Shown: in pieces, positions 1 to 8,208 of the stretch
How positions within the stretch are numbered: the first letter of the stretch is position 1
How the letters are laid out: each line of letters opens with the position of its first letter
Assembly: GCF_000717645.1 (NCBI RefSeq)
Contig: NZ_JNZZ01000030.1
Span: 5,860 to 69,859, forward strand
Reading direction: 5' to 3'
Source of the DNA: Streptomyces californicus
GTDB lineage: Bacteria > Actinomycetota > Actinomycetes > Streptomycetales > Streptomycetaceae
Length of the DNA stretch: 64,000 nucleotides
Program-made: the position numbers and the translations under genes
Notes under the pieces: generated by a model
Seen by the model: the letters and a program-made list of their open reading frames with translations, nothing else
Told to the model about the DNA's origin: nothing
The model's database searches: none

Positions 1-1
1 C

Positions 2-1219
2 GCCCGGCTGTTCCCCGGCTCCGCCCTCAAGAGCGACCGGGAGCGCGAGACGCGGGCCACCTCCGTCGTGCTGTCCGTGATGGCGCAGGTGCCGGAGTTC
101 GGCCGCCGCCTCACCGCCGCCTTCGGCGCCCCGGCCGGCCGGATGGAGACGTTCACCGAGGTCACCCTGCCGCACGGGGAATCGCCGCGCCGCCCGGACG
201 GGGTCATCCGGGTCGAGCGGGCGGGCAAGCTGTGGACCGCGCTGGTGGAGACCAAGACCAACGGGAACGCCCTCAAGCCCGACCAGGTCCAGGCGTACAT
301 GGACATCGCCGCACGGCGCGGGTACGAGGCGGTGATCACCCTCTCCAACGACGTCGCGCTGGAGGGCAGTCCGCTCGTCGACGTCCGGATCGACCGGCGG
401 CGCAAGCACAAGGTGGCTCTCTGGCACCTGTCCTGGGCCGAGGTCGTGCACCAGGCACAGATGCTCATCCGCCACGAGGGGGTCGGCGACGCCGCGCACG
501 CCTGGCTGCTCCAGGAACTGCTCCACTACCTCCAGCACGAGAACTCCGGCTGCCACGGCTTCCAGAACATGGGCGCGGCGTGGGTCCCCGTACGGCGGGG
601 AATCGACGAGGAGACCCTGTGCCAGGGCGACGCCCGCGCGCTGGAGGTCATCGAGAACTGGGAGCGGCTGGTCCGGCAGGTGTGCCTGCGGCTCGGCGGC
701 GAACTGGGGCAGAAGGTCCTGCCGGTCCAGCGCGCCCGGCGCGGCGCGGACCCCGGTGCGCGCCGCACCGAGCTGGCCGACCACCTCTGCGAGCAGGGAA
801 GGCTCAACGCGGAGATCCGCATCGAGGGCACGCCGGGCGTCCTCGGTATCACCGCGGATCTGCGCACCGGCAAGCTCCGTACGTCGATCGAGGTCCCCGC
901 CGAGGGCGCGGGCTATCCGCTCGCCCGGGCCAAGCGCCTGGTGCGACGGCTCTCCGACGCCCCGGCCGACCTGCACATCGAGACGCTCGTGGACGGCCGG
1001 GGCACCGGCCCGCGCGGCACGCTGGAGCGGCTGCGCCCGGAGCCCGCCGACATCCTGCCGAAGGACGGGGCGCAGATCACCGGCTTCCGGCTCTCCCTGT
1101 TCAAGGGGATGGGCGCCGGCAGGGGCAGCGCCGAGACCGGCTTCATCCGCAGCGTCGACGACGCCGTGGACCGCTTCCACGCCCAGGTCGTCGCCCATGT
1201 GGACGCTCCGGTGGTCTGA
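2..1219 (+). CDS. 5'-truncated conserved hypothetical protein with a PD-(D/E)XK-like signature
   Basis: The reading frame is open from the first bases of the window, so the true start lies upstream; a GTG at 68 is only an internal candidate. About 405 residues are visible. Near the N-terminal third is a segment reading RPDGVI, followed about 16 residues later by LVETKTNG. This spacing of an Asp after a turn and a Glu-x-Lys on a strand is the hallmark of the PD-(D/E)XK nuclease fold. The middle and C-terminal parts (positions about 550-1219) are mixed alpha/beta with no motif I recognise. No signal peptide or membrane segment is visible. It stands alone, and the next gene has its own promoter. 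Nuclease assignment is inference from the motif only; the protein is of a type usually annotated as hypothetical in Streptomyces. Confidence 0.75.
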   Translation, partial: ARLFPGSALKSDRERETRATSVVLSVMAQVPEFGRRLTAAFGAPAGRMETFTEVTLPHGESPRRPDGVIRVERAGKLWTALVETKTNGNALKPDQVQAYMDIAARRGYEAVITLSNDVALEGSPLVDVRIDRRRKHKVALWHLSWAEVVHQAQMLIRHEGVGDAAHAWLLQELLHYLQHENSGCHGFQNMGAAWVPVRRGIDEETLCQGDARALEVIENWERLVRQVCLRLGGELGQKVLPVQRARRGADPGARRTELADHLCEQGRLNAEIRIEGTPGVLGITADLRTGKLRTSIEVPAEGAGYPLARAKRLVRRLSDAPADLHIETLVDGRGTGPRGTLERLRPEPADILPKDGAQITGFRLSLFKGMGAGRGSAETGFIRSVDDAVDRFHAQVVAHVDAPVV

Positions 1220-1347
1220 GGACGCCCTCCCGGGCAGGTGAGCCGGGCGGATCTCGACCGGGTCCGCCGGGTCCACCCCGGCCTTCGGTCCGGGCCCACC
1301 CCCGCGCCTTTTGTGGTGTGGACATGACCAGCAGACAGGTCTACCGT

Positions 1348-1363
1348 CTTGGTCTAGACCAAG
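1348..1363. promoter_or_regulatory. DasR-type operator (dre) upstream of the LPMO gene
   Basis: CTTGGTCTAGACCAAG is a perfect 16-bp palindrome. Its core TGGTCTAGACCA is the core of the dre element bound by DasR, the N-acetylglucosamine-responsive GntR regulator of Streptomyces chitin genes. It lies 63 bp before the ATG of the AA10 monooxygenase. A second, degenerate half-site (AGGTCTACC at 1338-1346) sits just upstream. Binding is inferred from sequence. Confidence 0.8.
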
Positions 1364-1426
1364 TGGTGAGCCGCCGCGCCCCGGTCGTCCGTCCGCACGC
1401 TCCACCCCTCACCTCAGGAGCACCAC

Positions 1427-2017
1427 ATGCGCAGGAAGATCACGTCCTTACTCCTCGGCCTCGGCATCGCCGGGGCGTCCCTGCTGGCCACCTCCGGCAG
1501 CGCGCAGAGCCACGGGTACACCGACTCGCCGGTCAGCAGGCAGCAGCTCTGCGGCAACGGCACCGTCCGCAACTGCGGGCAGATCCAGTGGGAGCCGCCG
1601 AGCGTGGAGGGCCCCAAGGGGTTCCCGGCGCGCGGACCCCGCGACGGCCTGATCTGCGCCGGGGGCAACCAGCGCTTCGCCGAGCTGGACGACCCGCGCG
1701 GCGGAGCCTGGCCCACCACCTCGGTGTCCGCCGGCGCGAGCCACACCTTCCGCTGGCGGATCACCGCCCGGCACGCCACCACCGACTTCCGGTACTACGT
1801 CACCAAGGACGGCTACGACCCCTCGAAGCCCCTCACCCGGGCCGACCTGGAGCCGCAGCCCTTCCTGACGGTGCCCTTCGGCGGCCGCCAGCCCGGGGCC
1901 ACGGTCACGCACGCGGGCGCCCTGCCGCAGAAGTCGGGCAAGCACCTGATCCTCGGCGTCTGGACCATCGCGGACACCGGCAACGCGTTCTACGCCTGCT
2001 CCGACGTCACGTTCTGA
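1427..2017 (+). CDS. Secreted AA10 lytic polysaccharide monooxygenase (chitin-binding)
   Basis: A 196-residue copper enzyme that oxidatively cleaves crystalline chitin (or cellulose) outside the cell. The signal peptide ends at ...SAQS, leaving His29 as mature N-terminus. His29 and His116 (in ARHATTDF) form the histidine brace, and Phe188 in NAFYAC is the expected axial residue. Cys42, Cys50, Cys77 and Cys191 can make two disulfides. It is a single-domain form with no extra carbohydrate-binding module. AGGAG precedes the ATG. Codon 8 (1448-1450) is TTA, the rare leucine codon read by the bldA tRNA, so translation is probably limited to developing cultures. The upstream palindrome suggests DasR repression relieved by aminosugars. 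It stands alone and ends at a strong hairpin. Chitin is more likely than cellulose given the DasR site, but this is inference. Confidence 0.93.
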   Translation: MRRKITSLLLGLGIAGASLLATSGSAQSHGYTDSPVSRQQLCGNGTVRNCGQIQWEPPSVEGPKGFPARGPRDGLICAGGNQRFAELDDPRGGAWPTTSVSAGASHTFRWRITARHATTDFRYYVTKDGYDPSKPLTRADLEPQPFLTVPFGGRQPGATVTHAGALPQKSGKHLILGVWTIADTGNAFYACSDVTF

Positions 2018-2074
2018 CCGCCTGACCGGCGCAGACGACGGAGAAGCCGCCCCGGCGCACCCGGCCGGGACGGC

Positions 2075-2108
2075 GGAAGGGCCCCGGTCCGAAGACCGGG
2101 GCCCTTCC
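2075..2108. terminator. Bidirectional hairpin terminator
   Basis: A perfect 15-bp stem (2075-2089 with 2094-2108) closes a CGAA tetraloop. It lies 58 bp after the LPMO stop and just beyond the 3' end of the convergent tRNA-His gene, so it can stop transcription from both sides. There is no T-run, as is common in Streptomyces. Confidence 0.8.
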
Positions 2109-2113
2109 TTCAG

Positions 2114-2187
2114 GGTGAGTAACGGGACTTGAACCCGCGACATCCTGGACCACAACCAGGTGCTCTGCCAGCTGAGCTATACCCACC
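2114..2187 (-). tRNA. tRNA-His (GTG anticodon)
   Basis: Read on the minus strand, the cloverleaf folds fully. There is a 7-bp acceptor stem with an extra 5' G (the G-1 identity base of tRNA-His) opposite discriminator C. The D arm begins GCTC, the anticodon stem CCTGG/CCAGG holds loop TTGTGGT with anticodon GTG, and the T arm contains GGTTCAAGTCC. The 3' CCA is not encoded. It is a single tRNA gene between the LPMO and orn. Confidence 0.95.
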
Positions 2188-2305
2188 ATGTCGCCCGGTC
2201 GTTTCCGACCGGCCGAGAAAAAGTGTACAGGGTCCGGGAGGGTGCTCGCGCCCCCGTTTCCCCGGGCCGGTCCACAGGCGCCTTCACGCCCGTGACCAGC
2301 GGGTT

Positions 2306-2911
2306 CTACGGTGCCGGCGGAGCCGACAGGCGCGCCGCGATCTCCTTGGCGCGCTCGGAGTCCGGGCCGGGCTGCGGCACGAAGACCGCCTCCCGGTAAT
2401 AGCGGAGCTCCGTGATGGAGTCACGGATGTCCGCCAGCGCCCGGTGGTTGCCGTTCTTCTCCGGACTGTTGAAGTACGCCCGGGGGAACCAGCGCCGGGC
2501 CAGCTCCTTGACCGAGGACACGTCCACGATCCGGTAGTGGAGGTAGCCCTCCAGCTCCCGCATGTCCCGCGCCAGGAATCCGCGGTCGGTGCCGACCGAG
2601 TTCCCGCAGAGCGGGGCCTTGCCGGGCTCCTTCACATGCTCGCGGACGTACGCCAGGACCTGCTCCTCGGCGTCCGCCAGGGTGGTGCCCCCGGCCAGCT
2701 CGTCGAGGAGGCCCGAGGAGGTGTGCATCTGCCGCACCACCTCGGGCATGGTCTCCAGGGCCGCGTCCGGCGGGCGGATCACGATGTCCACCCCTTCGCC
2801 GAGCACGTTCAGCTCCGAGTCGGTGACCAGGGCGGCCACCTCGATGAGTGCGTCGTCCGTCAACGAGAGCCCGGTCATCTCGCAGTCGATCCACACCATG
2901 CGGTCGTTCAT
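2306..2911 (-). CDS. orn: Oligoribonuclease, 3'-5' exonuclease
   Basis: Degrades 2-5 nt RNA fragments, and in bacteria also the pGpG product of c-di-GMP breakdown. The protein is about 201 residues, normal for Orn. It begins MNDRMVWIDCEMTGL, giving the first DEDD acidic pair (WIDCEMTG). NSVGTDRGFL carries the third acidic residue, and the HRALADIRDSI stretch near the C-terminus holds the DEDDh histidine and last Asp. I chose the ATG at 2911 because it gives the family N-terminus; a GTG three codons upstream is possible. The start is 10 bp after the adpA stop, so the two genes are probably cotranscribed, as in other streptomycetes. Cytoplasmic. Confidence 0.95.
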   Translation of the reverse strand: MNDRMVWIDCEMTGLSLTDDALIEVAALVTDSELNVLGEGVDIVIRPPDAALETMPEVVRQMHTSSGLLDELAGGTTLADAEEQVLAYVREHVKEPGKAPLCGNSVGTDRGFLARDMRELEGYLHYRIVDVSSVKELARRWFPRAYFNSPEKNGNHRALADIRDSITELRYYREAVFVPQPGPDSERAKEIAARLSAPPAP

Positions 2912-2921
2912 GGGCCCCACC

Positions 2922-4139
2922 CTACGGGGCGCTCCGCTGTCCCGGCAGGGCCGGGCGTCCGGGAACGAACGCCTCGGGACCGGGCAGGGAGTGGTCCCCG
3001 GACCCCACCGAGGCCGTCAGGACGACCGGTGCGGAAGGCAGCGGAGAACCCCGGCGCCCGGACGGCGGCCCCTGGCTGGGCACCATCGTCTCGACCACCG
3101 TCGCTGCGCTCTCCGCCACCCCCTGCGGACGACGGGCCCGGTAGGCGGCCCGGTACGCGGCGGGGGAGGAGCCGAGCTGGCGGCGGAAATGCCCGCGCAG
3201 CGCGACCGGGGAGCGGAAGCCGCAGCGGCCGGCGACCTCGTCGACCGAGTAGTCGGAGGTCTCCAGCAGCCGCTGCGCCTGCAGCACCCGCTGGGTGATC
3301 AGCCACTGCAGCGGTGCGCTGCCGGTGAGCGAGCGGAACCTGCGGTCGAAGGTCCGCCTGCTCATGTAGGCGCGCGCGGCGAGCGTCTCCACGTCGAACT
3401 GCTCGTGCAGATGCTCCAGGGCCCAGGCCACGACCTCGGCGAGCGGGTCGGAGCCGATCTCCTCCGGCAGCGACCGGTCCAGATAGCGCTCCTGCCCGCC
3501 ACTGCGCCGCGGCGGCACGACGAGCCGGCGCGCGAGCGCCCCGGCGGCCTCCGTGCCGTGGTCGGTGCGGACTATGTGGAGGCAGAGGTCGATTCCGGCG
3601 GCCGTCCCGGCGGAGGTGAGCACATCGCCGTCGTCCACGAACAGTTCGCGCGGATCGACGTGCACCGACGGATAGCGCTTGGCCAGCGTCGGCGCGTACA
3701 TCCAGTGGGTGGTGGCCGGCCGTCCGTCCAGCAGGCCGGCGGCCGCGAGCACGAAGGCCCCCGTGCACAGTCCGACGATGCGTGCGCCCTCCTCGTGGGC
3801 GCGCCGCAGCGCGTCCAGAGCCTCGGCGGGCGGCGGCGAGGTGATCGACCGCCAGGCGGGCACCACCACGGTGCCGGCCCTGCTGATCGCCTCCAGGCCG
3901 TACGGCGCGGTGAGTTCGAGACCGCCGGTGGTGCGCAGCGGTCCCTCCTCGCCCCCGCAGACCAGCAGGCGGTAGCGGGGAACTCCCGCGTCCTGCCGGT
4001 CGATTCCGAAAACGGAGAGCGGGATGGAGCTCTCGAAGATAGGGCCACCGCTGAACAGCAGCACGGCAACGACTTCCCGGCGTCGCCGCCCGGTCAGCTT
4101 GCGTGCGGCCTCCGTCGCGGTGGCGGAGTCCTGGCTCAT
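2922..4139 (-). CDS. adpA: AraC-family global developmental regulator AdpA
   Basis: Central transcription factor of the A-factor cascade, controlling aerial growth, secreted enzymes and antibiotic genes. At 405 residues it has the S. griseus AdpA length. The N-terminal half is a DJ-1/PfpI-like dimerisation domain (about 25-195, with GLCTGAF around residue 125). The C-terminal half has two AraC helix-turn-helix motifs (about 220-320: LAARAYMSRRTFDRRF and VAGRCGFRSPVALRGHF). The tail after 330 is low-complexity. Scanning the gene on the coding strand I found no TTA codon, although adpA is the classic bldA target through a conserved TTA between the domains; here the linker leucines use GC-rich codons. 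Followed at once by orn. The start is ATG, and the unusually long upstream region fits complex regulation. Confidence 0.95.
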   Translation of the reverse strand: MSQDSATATEAARKLTGRRRREVVAVLLFSGGPIFESSIPLSVFGIDRQDAGVPRYRLLVCGGEEGPLRTTGGLELTAPYGLEAISRAGTVVVPAWRSITSPPPAEALDALRRAHEEGARIVGLCTGAFVLAAAGLLDGRPATTHWMYAPTLAKRYPSVHVDPRELFVDDGDVLTSAGTAAGIDLCLHIVRTDHGTEAAGALARRLVVPPRRSGGQERYLDRSLPEEIGSDPLAEVVAWALEHLHEQFDVETLAARAYMSRRTFDRRFRSLTGSAPLQWLITQRVLQAQRLLETSDYSVDEVAGRCGFRSPVALRGHFRRQLGSSPAAYRAAYRARRPQGVAESAATVVETMVPSQGPPSGRRGSPLPSAPVVLTASVGSGDHSLPGPEAFVPGRPALPGQRSAP

Positions 4140-5182
4140 GACGCTAAGCCGCCCTCGGTGTTCGCGTCTCCCTGGTCCTTACGGGCCTCTCGCTCCTGCA
4201 CGTTTCCCCTCGGTGTCGCACGTGTCCCCAGTCCCCGATTTTCAAGATCGAAATCTACTGCGTCGCGTGGTCCCGCCGTGACACCTTCCCCCACCAGCTC
4301 AATGTCGATAAGGGGACGTGGCGTGAAGCGTTCGATCACGAAGCGTTCCACCCGCGAAGCGCACGGGGAAGTGCTCTTGGCGAAGGTGGCCCGTCCGCAT
4401 CGGGTGAAAGCGTACCGCGCGGTCCGTTCCTGCCTGGTGGATGGCGGGGTGTCAGGCCATCCGGCGAAGGGTCGGACCCCTGGGTGAAGTTGGCTTGAAA
4501 TAGTCGGTTGTGTGTGCTGAATCCGGTCACGCCGGGCGCACAACCCTCACGGGGGCGCAGCGCCGGTGCGCTGTCTCGTCACCACGCGACCCGGTGCGGT
4601 CGAAGGGTGGCGTACGGAGGTCGCGGCGCGCGAGGAGCCGCGACGATATAGGACCGTATTCAACGACCTTTGCGCGGTGGGACAAGAGATCCGCCCGGTC
4701 CGTACGGGGGCGGACGGAGGTCCGCGCACCGTGCGCCCGGCTCCGCGGCCCGCCCCGCCGAGGGATCGCGCCGGGGACGGCTCCGAGGGGGCGGAGCGGC
4801 TCCGTCCGCCCCTCGCCGGCCCGGGTGGCGGATTCGCCGCGGTGTGGCCAACGGGGACCGGGTGCGCGCCACCGGGCCGAGAGTGACGTCCGGCACGCGG
4901 CCGTCGCGGAAAACAGGACGGTCACCCGTGTTCGGCCGCGCCAGGCGCGTGTACGGCACAACCGGCATTGCCATCCCGGACGCGCTCGTGCATGCTCCCT
5001 CCAGCGTCACGCACGCTTTTGCGAGGATCTGGGCGATGGGGGAGTGACGCCGTACCCTTGGGGGTATGGGGTTGGGAAGATGATTCCCGGACACAGCTTC
5101 ACCAGCGGCTGACGTACCCGACGCACCAGACACACCTCGAAACCGTTCCCTCCTCACGAGGACTCTCTTCGCCGAGACACCG
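4140..5182. other. Long adpA/usp intergenic region (about 1 kb)
   Basis: About 1,040 bases separate the divergent adpA and universal stress genes. I see no convincing gene; the short open frames lack family-like sequence and normal codon pattern. It should hold the adpA promoter and leader. An imperfect match to the AdpA consensus (TGGCTTGAAA, 4491-4500) could be an autoregulatory site. Relatively AT-rich patches occur at 4240-4320, 4490-4510 and 4640-4665. A CsoR-like inverted repeat lies near the usp end (5053-5066). Confidence 0.6.
5053..5066. promoter_or_regulatory. Candidate metal/stress operator upstream of usp
   Basis: TACCCTTGGGGGTA pairs TACCC with GGGTA around a 4-bp centre. This resembles the G/C-tract inverted repeats bound by CsoR/RcnR-type repressors. 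It lies 117 bp before the usp start. No csoR or copper gene is nearby, so the assignment is weak. Confidence 0.3.
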
Positions 5183-5704
5183 ATGGCCGGTCACGAAATC
5201 CCTGAACCCAAGGACCGCAAGCCGGTAGCCGACTTCGAGTCGGAGCCGCGGACGGTCGAAGAAGCACGCCACGCGTGCGATCCCGCTTTCCGGCACGGAG
5301 TCGTGGTCGGTTTCGACGGCTCGACGTCCAGCGAGCGGGCCCTCGCCTACGCCATCGGCATGGCAGGGCGGTCGAGCTCCGGTCTGATCATCGTCCATGT
5401 CGCCAACCGGCTGCCGACCACGGTCTGGGCGGGGTGCGAGCCCCCTGTCTTCGTCGACGTCCCCGACCACCGCACCGAGGTCCTCGGACTGGAGCTGGCC
5501 TGTGCGGACTATCTCTCCGATGTGCCGTGGGTGCTGGTCGAGCGCGGCGGCGACATCTGCCACGAGTTGGAGGAGGTCGGCCGGGAGTACGAGGCCGACG
5601 CCATCGTCGTCGGCTCCACGCACGGCATCGTCGGCCGGATCTTCGGCTCCGTGGCCGGCCGGCTCGCGCGCCGCGCGCAGCGCCCGGTCATCGTCATTCC
5701 CTGA
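5183..5704 (+). CDS. Universal stress protein (UspA family)
   Basis: A single Usp domain in a 173-residue protein, with about 35 extra hydrophilic residues at the N-terminus. Strand 1 (VVVGFDGSTSSERAL) gives the nucleotide-binding Asp. Near the C-terminus VVGSTHGIVGRIFGSVAGRL matches the G-x2-G-x9-G-(S/T) ATP-binding signature, so this is probably an ATP-binding, FAM-type Usp. Cytoplasmic. It is transcribed alone, divergently from adpA, and ends in direct repeats and a 20-bp hairpin. Role: presumed stress or energy sensing; the target is unknown. Confidence 0.88.
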   Translation: MAGHEIPEPKDRKPVADFESEPRTVEEARHACDPAFRHGVVVGFDGSTSSERALAYAIGMAGRSSSGLIIVHVANRLPTTVWAGCEPPVFVDVPDHRTEVLGLELACADYLSDVPWVLVERGGDICHELEEVGREYEADAIVVGSTHGIVGRIFGSVAGRLARRAQRPVIVIP

Positions 5705-5790
5705 ACGGGCCGCGGGCCGGCCGCTGAACGGACCGCGGGCCGGCCCCCGAACGAGTCGTGGGGCATCCCCCGAACGGGCCGCCGGCCGGG
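5703..5790. repeat. Three imperfect 20-bp direct repeats after usp
   Basis: Copies beginning GAACGG(G/A)CCGCGGGCCGGCC start at 5703 and 5726, with a diverged copy at 5772. The first overlaps the usp stop codon. They look like local duplication of a GC-rich hairpin-prone sequence in the 3' untranslated region; no function is evident. Confidence 0.6.
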
Positions 5791-5844
5791 CCGCTCGCGA
5801 GTCCCGAGGATCTGAGCACCCGCCAGAAAGCCTCACAGCGCCAC

Positions 5845-5889
5845 GCGTTGGGCCCCGCACCGTGACATGCACGGTGCGGGGCCCAACGC
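5845..5889. terminator. Bidirectional hairpin terminator between usp and glmS
   Basis: A perfect 20-bp stem (5845-5864 with 5870-5889) closes a 5-nt ACATG loop. It ends 14 bp past the glmS stop and serves both convergent genes. Confidence 0.85.
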
Positions 5890-5903
5890 CTGTGCGCGGC
5901 CGT

Positions 5904-7733
5904 CTACTCGACCGTCACGGACTTCGCCAGGTTGCGCGGCTTGTCGATGTCGCGGCCCATCGCGAGGGCCGTGTGGTACGCGAACAGCTGGAGCGGGATG
6001 CCCATGAGGATCGGGTCCAGCTCGTTCTCGTTCTTCGGCACGACGATGGTGTGGTCGGCCTTCTCCTGCACCTGGTGGGCGACGGCGAGGATACGGCCGC
6101 TGCGGGCCTTGATCTCCTCCATCGCGGCCCGGTTCTTCTCCAGCAGGTCGTCGTCCGGCACGATCGCCACGGTCGGCATGGCGGGCTCGATCAGCGCGAG
6201 CGGGCCGTGCTTCAGCTCGGAGGCCGGGTAGGCCTCGGCGTGGATGTACGAGACCTCCTTCAGCTTCAGCGAGGCCTCGCGGGCCACCGGGTAGCCGCGC
6301 ACCCGGCCGATGAACATCATGGACTTGGCGTCCGCGTACTCCGCCGCCAGCCGCTTGATCTCGTCCTCGTTCGCGAGGATCTCGCTGATCTGCTCCGGCA
6401 GGCGGCGCAGACCGTCGATGATCCGCTTGCCGTCCGCGACCGACAGGTCGCGGATGCGGCCCAGGTGCAGCGCGAGCAGCGCGAAGGCGACCACCGTGTT
6501 GGTGAAGCACTTGGTGGAGACCACGCAGACCTCCGGGCCGGCGTGCACGTACGTGCCACCGTCGGCCTCGCGGGCGATCGCGGAGCCGACCACGTTGACC
6601 ACGCCGAGGACCCGGGCGCCCTTGCGCTTCAGCTCCTGGACGGCGGCCAGCACGTCGTACGTCTCGCCCGACTGGGAGACGGCCACGTACAGGGTGTCGG
6701 GGTCCACGACCGGGTTGCGGTAGCGGAACTCGGAGGCCGGCTCGGCGTCGGCGGGGATGCGGGCGAGCTCCTCGATGAGCTGGGCGCCGATCTGGCCCGC
6801 GTGGTACGAGGTGCCGCAGCCGAGGATCTTGATCCGGCGCACCCCGCGCGCCTCGCGGGCGTCCAGGTTGAGGCCGCCCAGGTGCACGGTGGAGAACCGG
6901 TCGTCGATCCGGCCGCGCAGGACCCGGTCCACGGCGTCGGCCTGCTCGGAGATCTCCTTGTGCATGTACGTGTCGTGGCCGCCCATGTCGTACGACTCGG
7001 CCTCCCACTCCACGGTGGTCGGCGTGGCCGTCGTGGTCGAGCCCTCCGTCGTGTACGTACGGAAGTCGTCGGCCTTGAGCGTGGCCATCTCGCCGTCGTC
7101 CAGCGTGACGACCTGGCGGGTGTGGGCGACCAGGGCGGCGACGTCGGAGGCGACGAACATCTCCTTCTCGCCGATGCCGAGGACGACCGGGGAGCCGTTG
7201 CGGGCGACCACGATGCGGTCGTTGAAGTCGGCGTGCAGCACGGCGACGCCGTACGTGCCCTCGACGTGGCGCAGCGCCTCGCGGACCTTCTCCTCCAGGG
7301 TGTCGGCCTGGGCGCGGGCGATCAGGTGGGTGAGCACCTCGGTGTCGGTCTCGGAGAGGAAGACGACGCCGTCGGCGGTGAGCCGGGTGCGCAGCTCGGA
7401 GGCGTTGTCGATGATCCCGTTGTGGACGACGGCGACCTTGTTCTCGGCGTCCATGTGGGGGTGGGCGTTCTCGTCGCTGGGCGCGCCGTGGGTGGCCCAG
7501 CGGGTGTGGGCGATGCCCGTGGTGCCGGCGAACCGCTTGGGGACCCGGGACTCCAGCTCGCGGACCCGGCCCTTCGCCTTGACCATCTTCAGCGTGCCCG
7601 GCCTGCCCGCGGCCGCCTTGCCGGTGATGACGATGCCGGCGGAGTCGTACCCCCGGTACTCCAGCCGCTGCAGCCCTTCCAGCAGCAGCGGAGCGACGTC
7701 ACGCTTCCCGATGTATCCGACGATCCCGCACAT
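5904..7733 (-). CDS. glmS: Glutamine--fructose-6-phosphate aminotransferase (isomerising)
   Basis: Makes glucosamine-6-phosphate from fructose-6-phosphate and glutamine, the entry step to UDP-GlcNAc and cell wall. I start it at the ATG giving MCGIVGYIG, because Cys2 becomes the N-terminal glutaminase nucleophile; this gives 609 residues, the normal size. The N-terminal GATase_2 domain (about 1-230) is followed by two SIS domains (about 280-600) with the CGTSYH and SQSGET sugar-phosphate motifs, ending ...LAKSVTVE. In S. coelicolor the copy near adpA is a second glmS (glmS2). The gene is 70 bp downstream of a small unknown gene that may be in the same operon. Cytoplasmic. Confidence 0.95.
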   Translation of the reverse strand: MCGIVGYIGKRDVAPLLLEGLQRLEYRGYDSAGIVITGKAAAGRPGTLKMVKAKGRVRELESRVPKRFAGTTGIAHTRWATHGAPSDENAHPHMDAENKVAVVHNGIIDNASELRTRLTADGVVFLSETDTEVLTHLIARAQADTLEEKVREALRHVEGTYGVAVLHADFNDRIVVARNGSPVVLGIGEKEMFVASDVAALVAHTRQVVTLDDGEMATLKADDFRTYTTEGSTTTATPTTVEWEAESYDMGGHDTYMHKEISEQADAVDRVLRGRIDDRFSTVHLGGLNLDAREARGVRRIKILGCGTSYHAGQIGAQLIEELARIPADAEPASEFRYRNPVVDPDTLYVAVSQSGETYDVLAAVQELKRKGARVLGVVNVVGSAIAREADGGTYVHAGPEVCVVSTKCFTNTVVAFALLALHLGRIRDLSVADGKRIIDGLRRLPEQISEILANEDEIKRLAAEYADAKSMMFIGRVRGYPVAREASLKLKEVSYIHAEAYPASELKHGPLALIEPAMPTVAIVPDDDLLEKNRAAMEEIKARSGRILAVAHQVQEKADHTIVVPKNENELDPILMGIPLQLFAYHTALAMGRDIDKPRNLAKSVTVE

Positions 7734-7802
7734 GGACTTCCTGCCCCTCCTCGACGTACCCGTACACGCGTGGTCGGCGCCCCGCACGGGCGCCCGGCTC
7801 GC

Positions 7803-8078
7803 TCAGCCGTAGACGATGCGGCGCAGCTGGCGGAGCGAGAGCTCCGGCGGCGCCACGGCGCGGTGCGGCAGCTCGGCCGCGATCCGCTCGAAGATCTCCG
7901 CGTTGACCAGGCCGCCGGACTGCAGTTCGCGGTGGCGGCGCCGGACGAAGTCCTCGGTGCTCTCGTCGAAGTACGCCAGCACGTCGAGGACCACCCGGGC
8001 CGCCTCGCCGCGCTGGAGCGCGGTGGAGCGGACGAGGTGGTCGATGAGGTCGTCGTGCGACGAGCGGCGTTCGAGCAC
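7803..8078 (-). CDS. Small conserved hypothetical protein upstream of glmS
   Basis: A soluble, charged, helical protein of about 91 residues (VLERRSSHDDLIDHL... to ...LSLRQLRRIVYG). I do not recognise a named domain. I chose the GTG at 8078; a GTG at 8168 would add 30 residues, but that extension is Pro/Phe-rich and runs through a perfect 18-bp palindrome that looks like an operator. No signal peptide or membrane segment. Same strand as glmS, 70 bp apart, so possibly cotranscribed and linked to aminosugar supply. Function unknown. Confidence 0.7.
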   Translation of the reverse strand: MLERRSSHDDLIDHLVRSTALQRGEAARVVLDVLAYFDESTEDFVRRRHRELQSGGLVNAEIFERIAAELPHRAVAPPELSLRQLRRIVYG

Positions 8079-8118
8079 CCGTCGATACTGCGTGCCGGGG
8101 CGGTCCAGCGCAAGAAAT

Positions 8119-8136
8119 CTGCCCGATATCGGGCAG
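8119..8136. promoter_or_regulatory. Perfect 18-bp palindrome, candidate operator
   Basis: CTGCCCGATATCGGGCAG is a perfect palindrome 40 bp upstream of the preferred start of the small gene before glmS. Its size and position fit a dimeric repressor site controlling that gene and perhaps glmS. The regulator is unknown. Confidence 0.5.
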
Positions 8137-8208
8137 GCGAACCGGGAAAACGGGCTCGGGTGCGTCACATCGAACAGAGATGAGGCCGGGAGGGCCGCCC
8201 GGATCGCC

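Noticed and set aside
2129..4487. Plus-strand open frames across orn and adpA
   Set aside because: They are antisense to two well-recognised genes and lack family similarity.
4136..4543. Possible small gene in the adpA upstream region
   Set aside because: The frame overlaps the adpA start, has no convincing start signal, and its sequence shows no domain or normal codon pattern.
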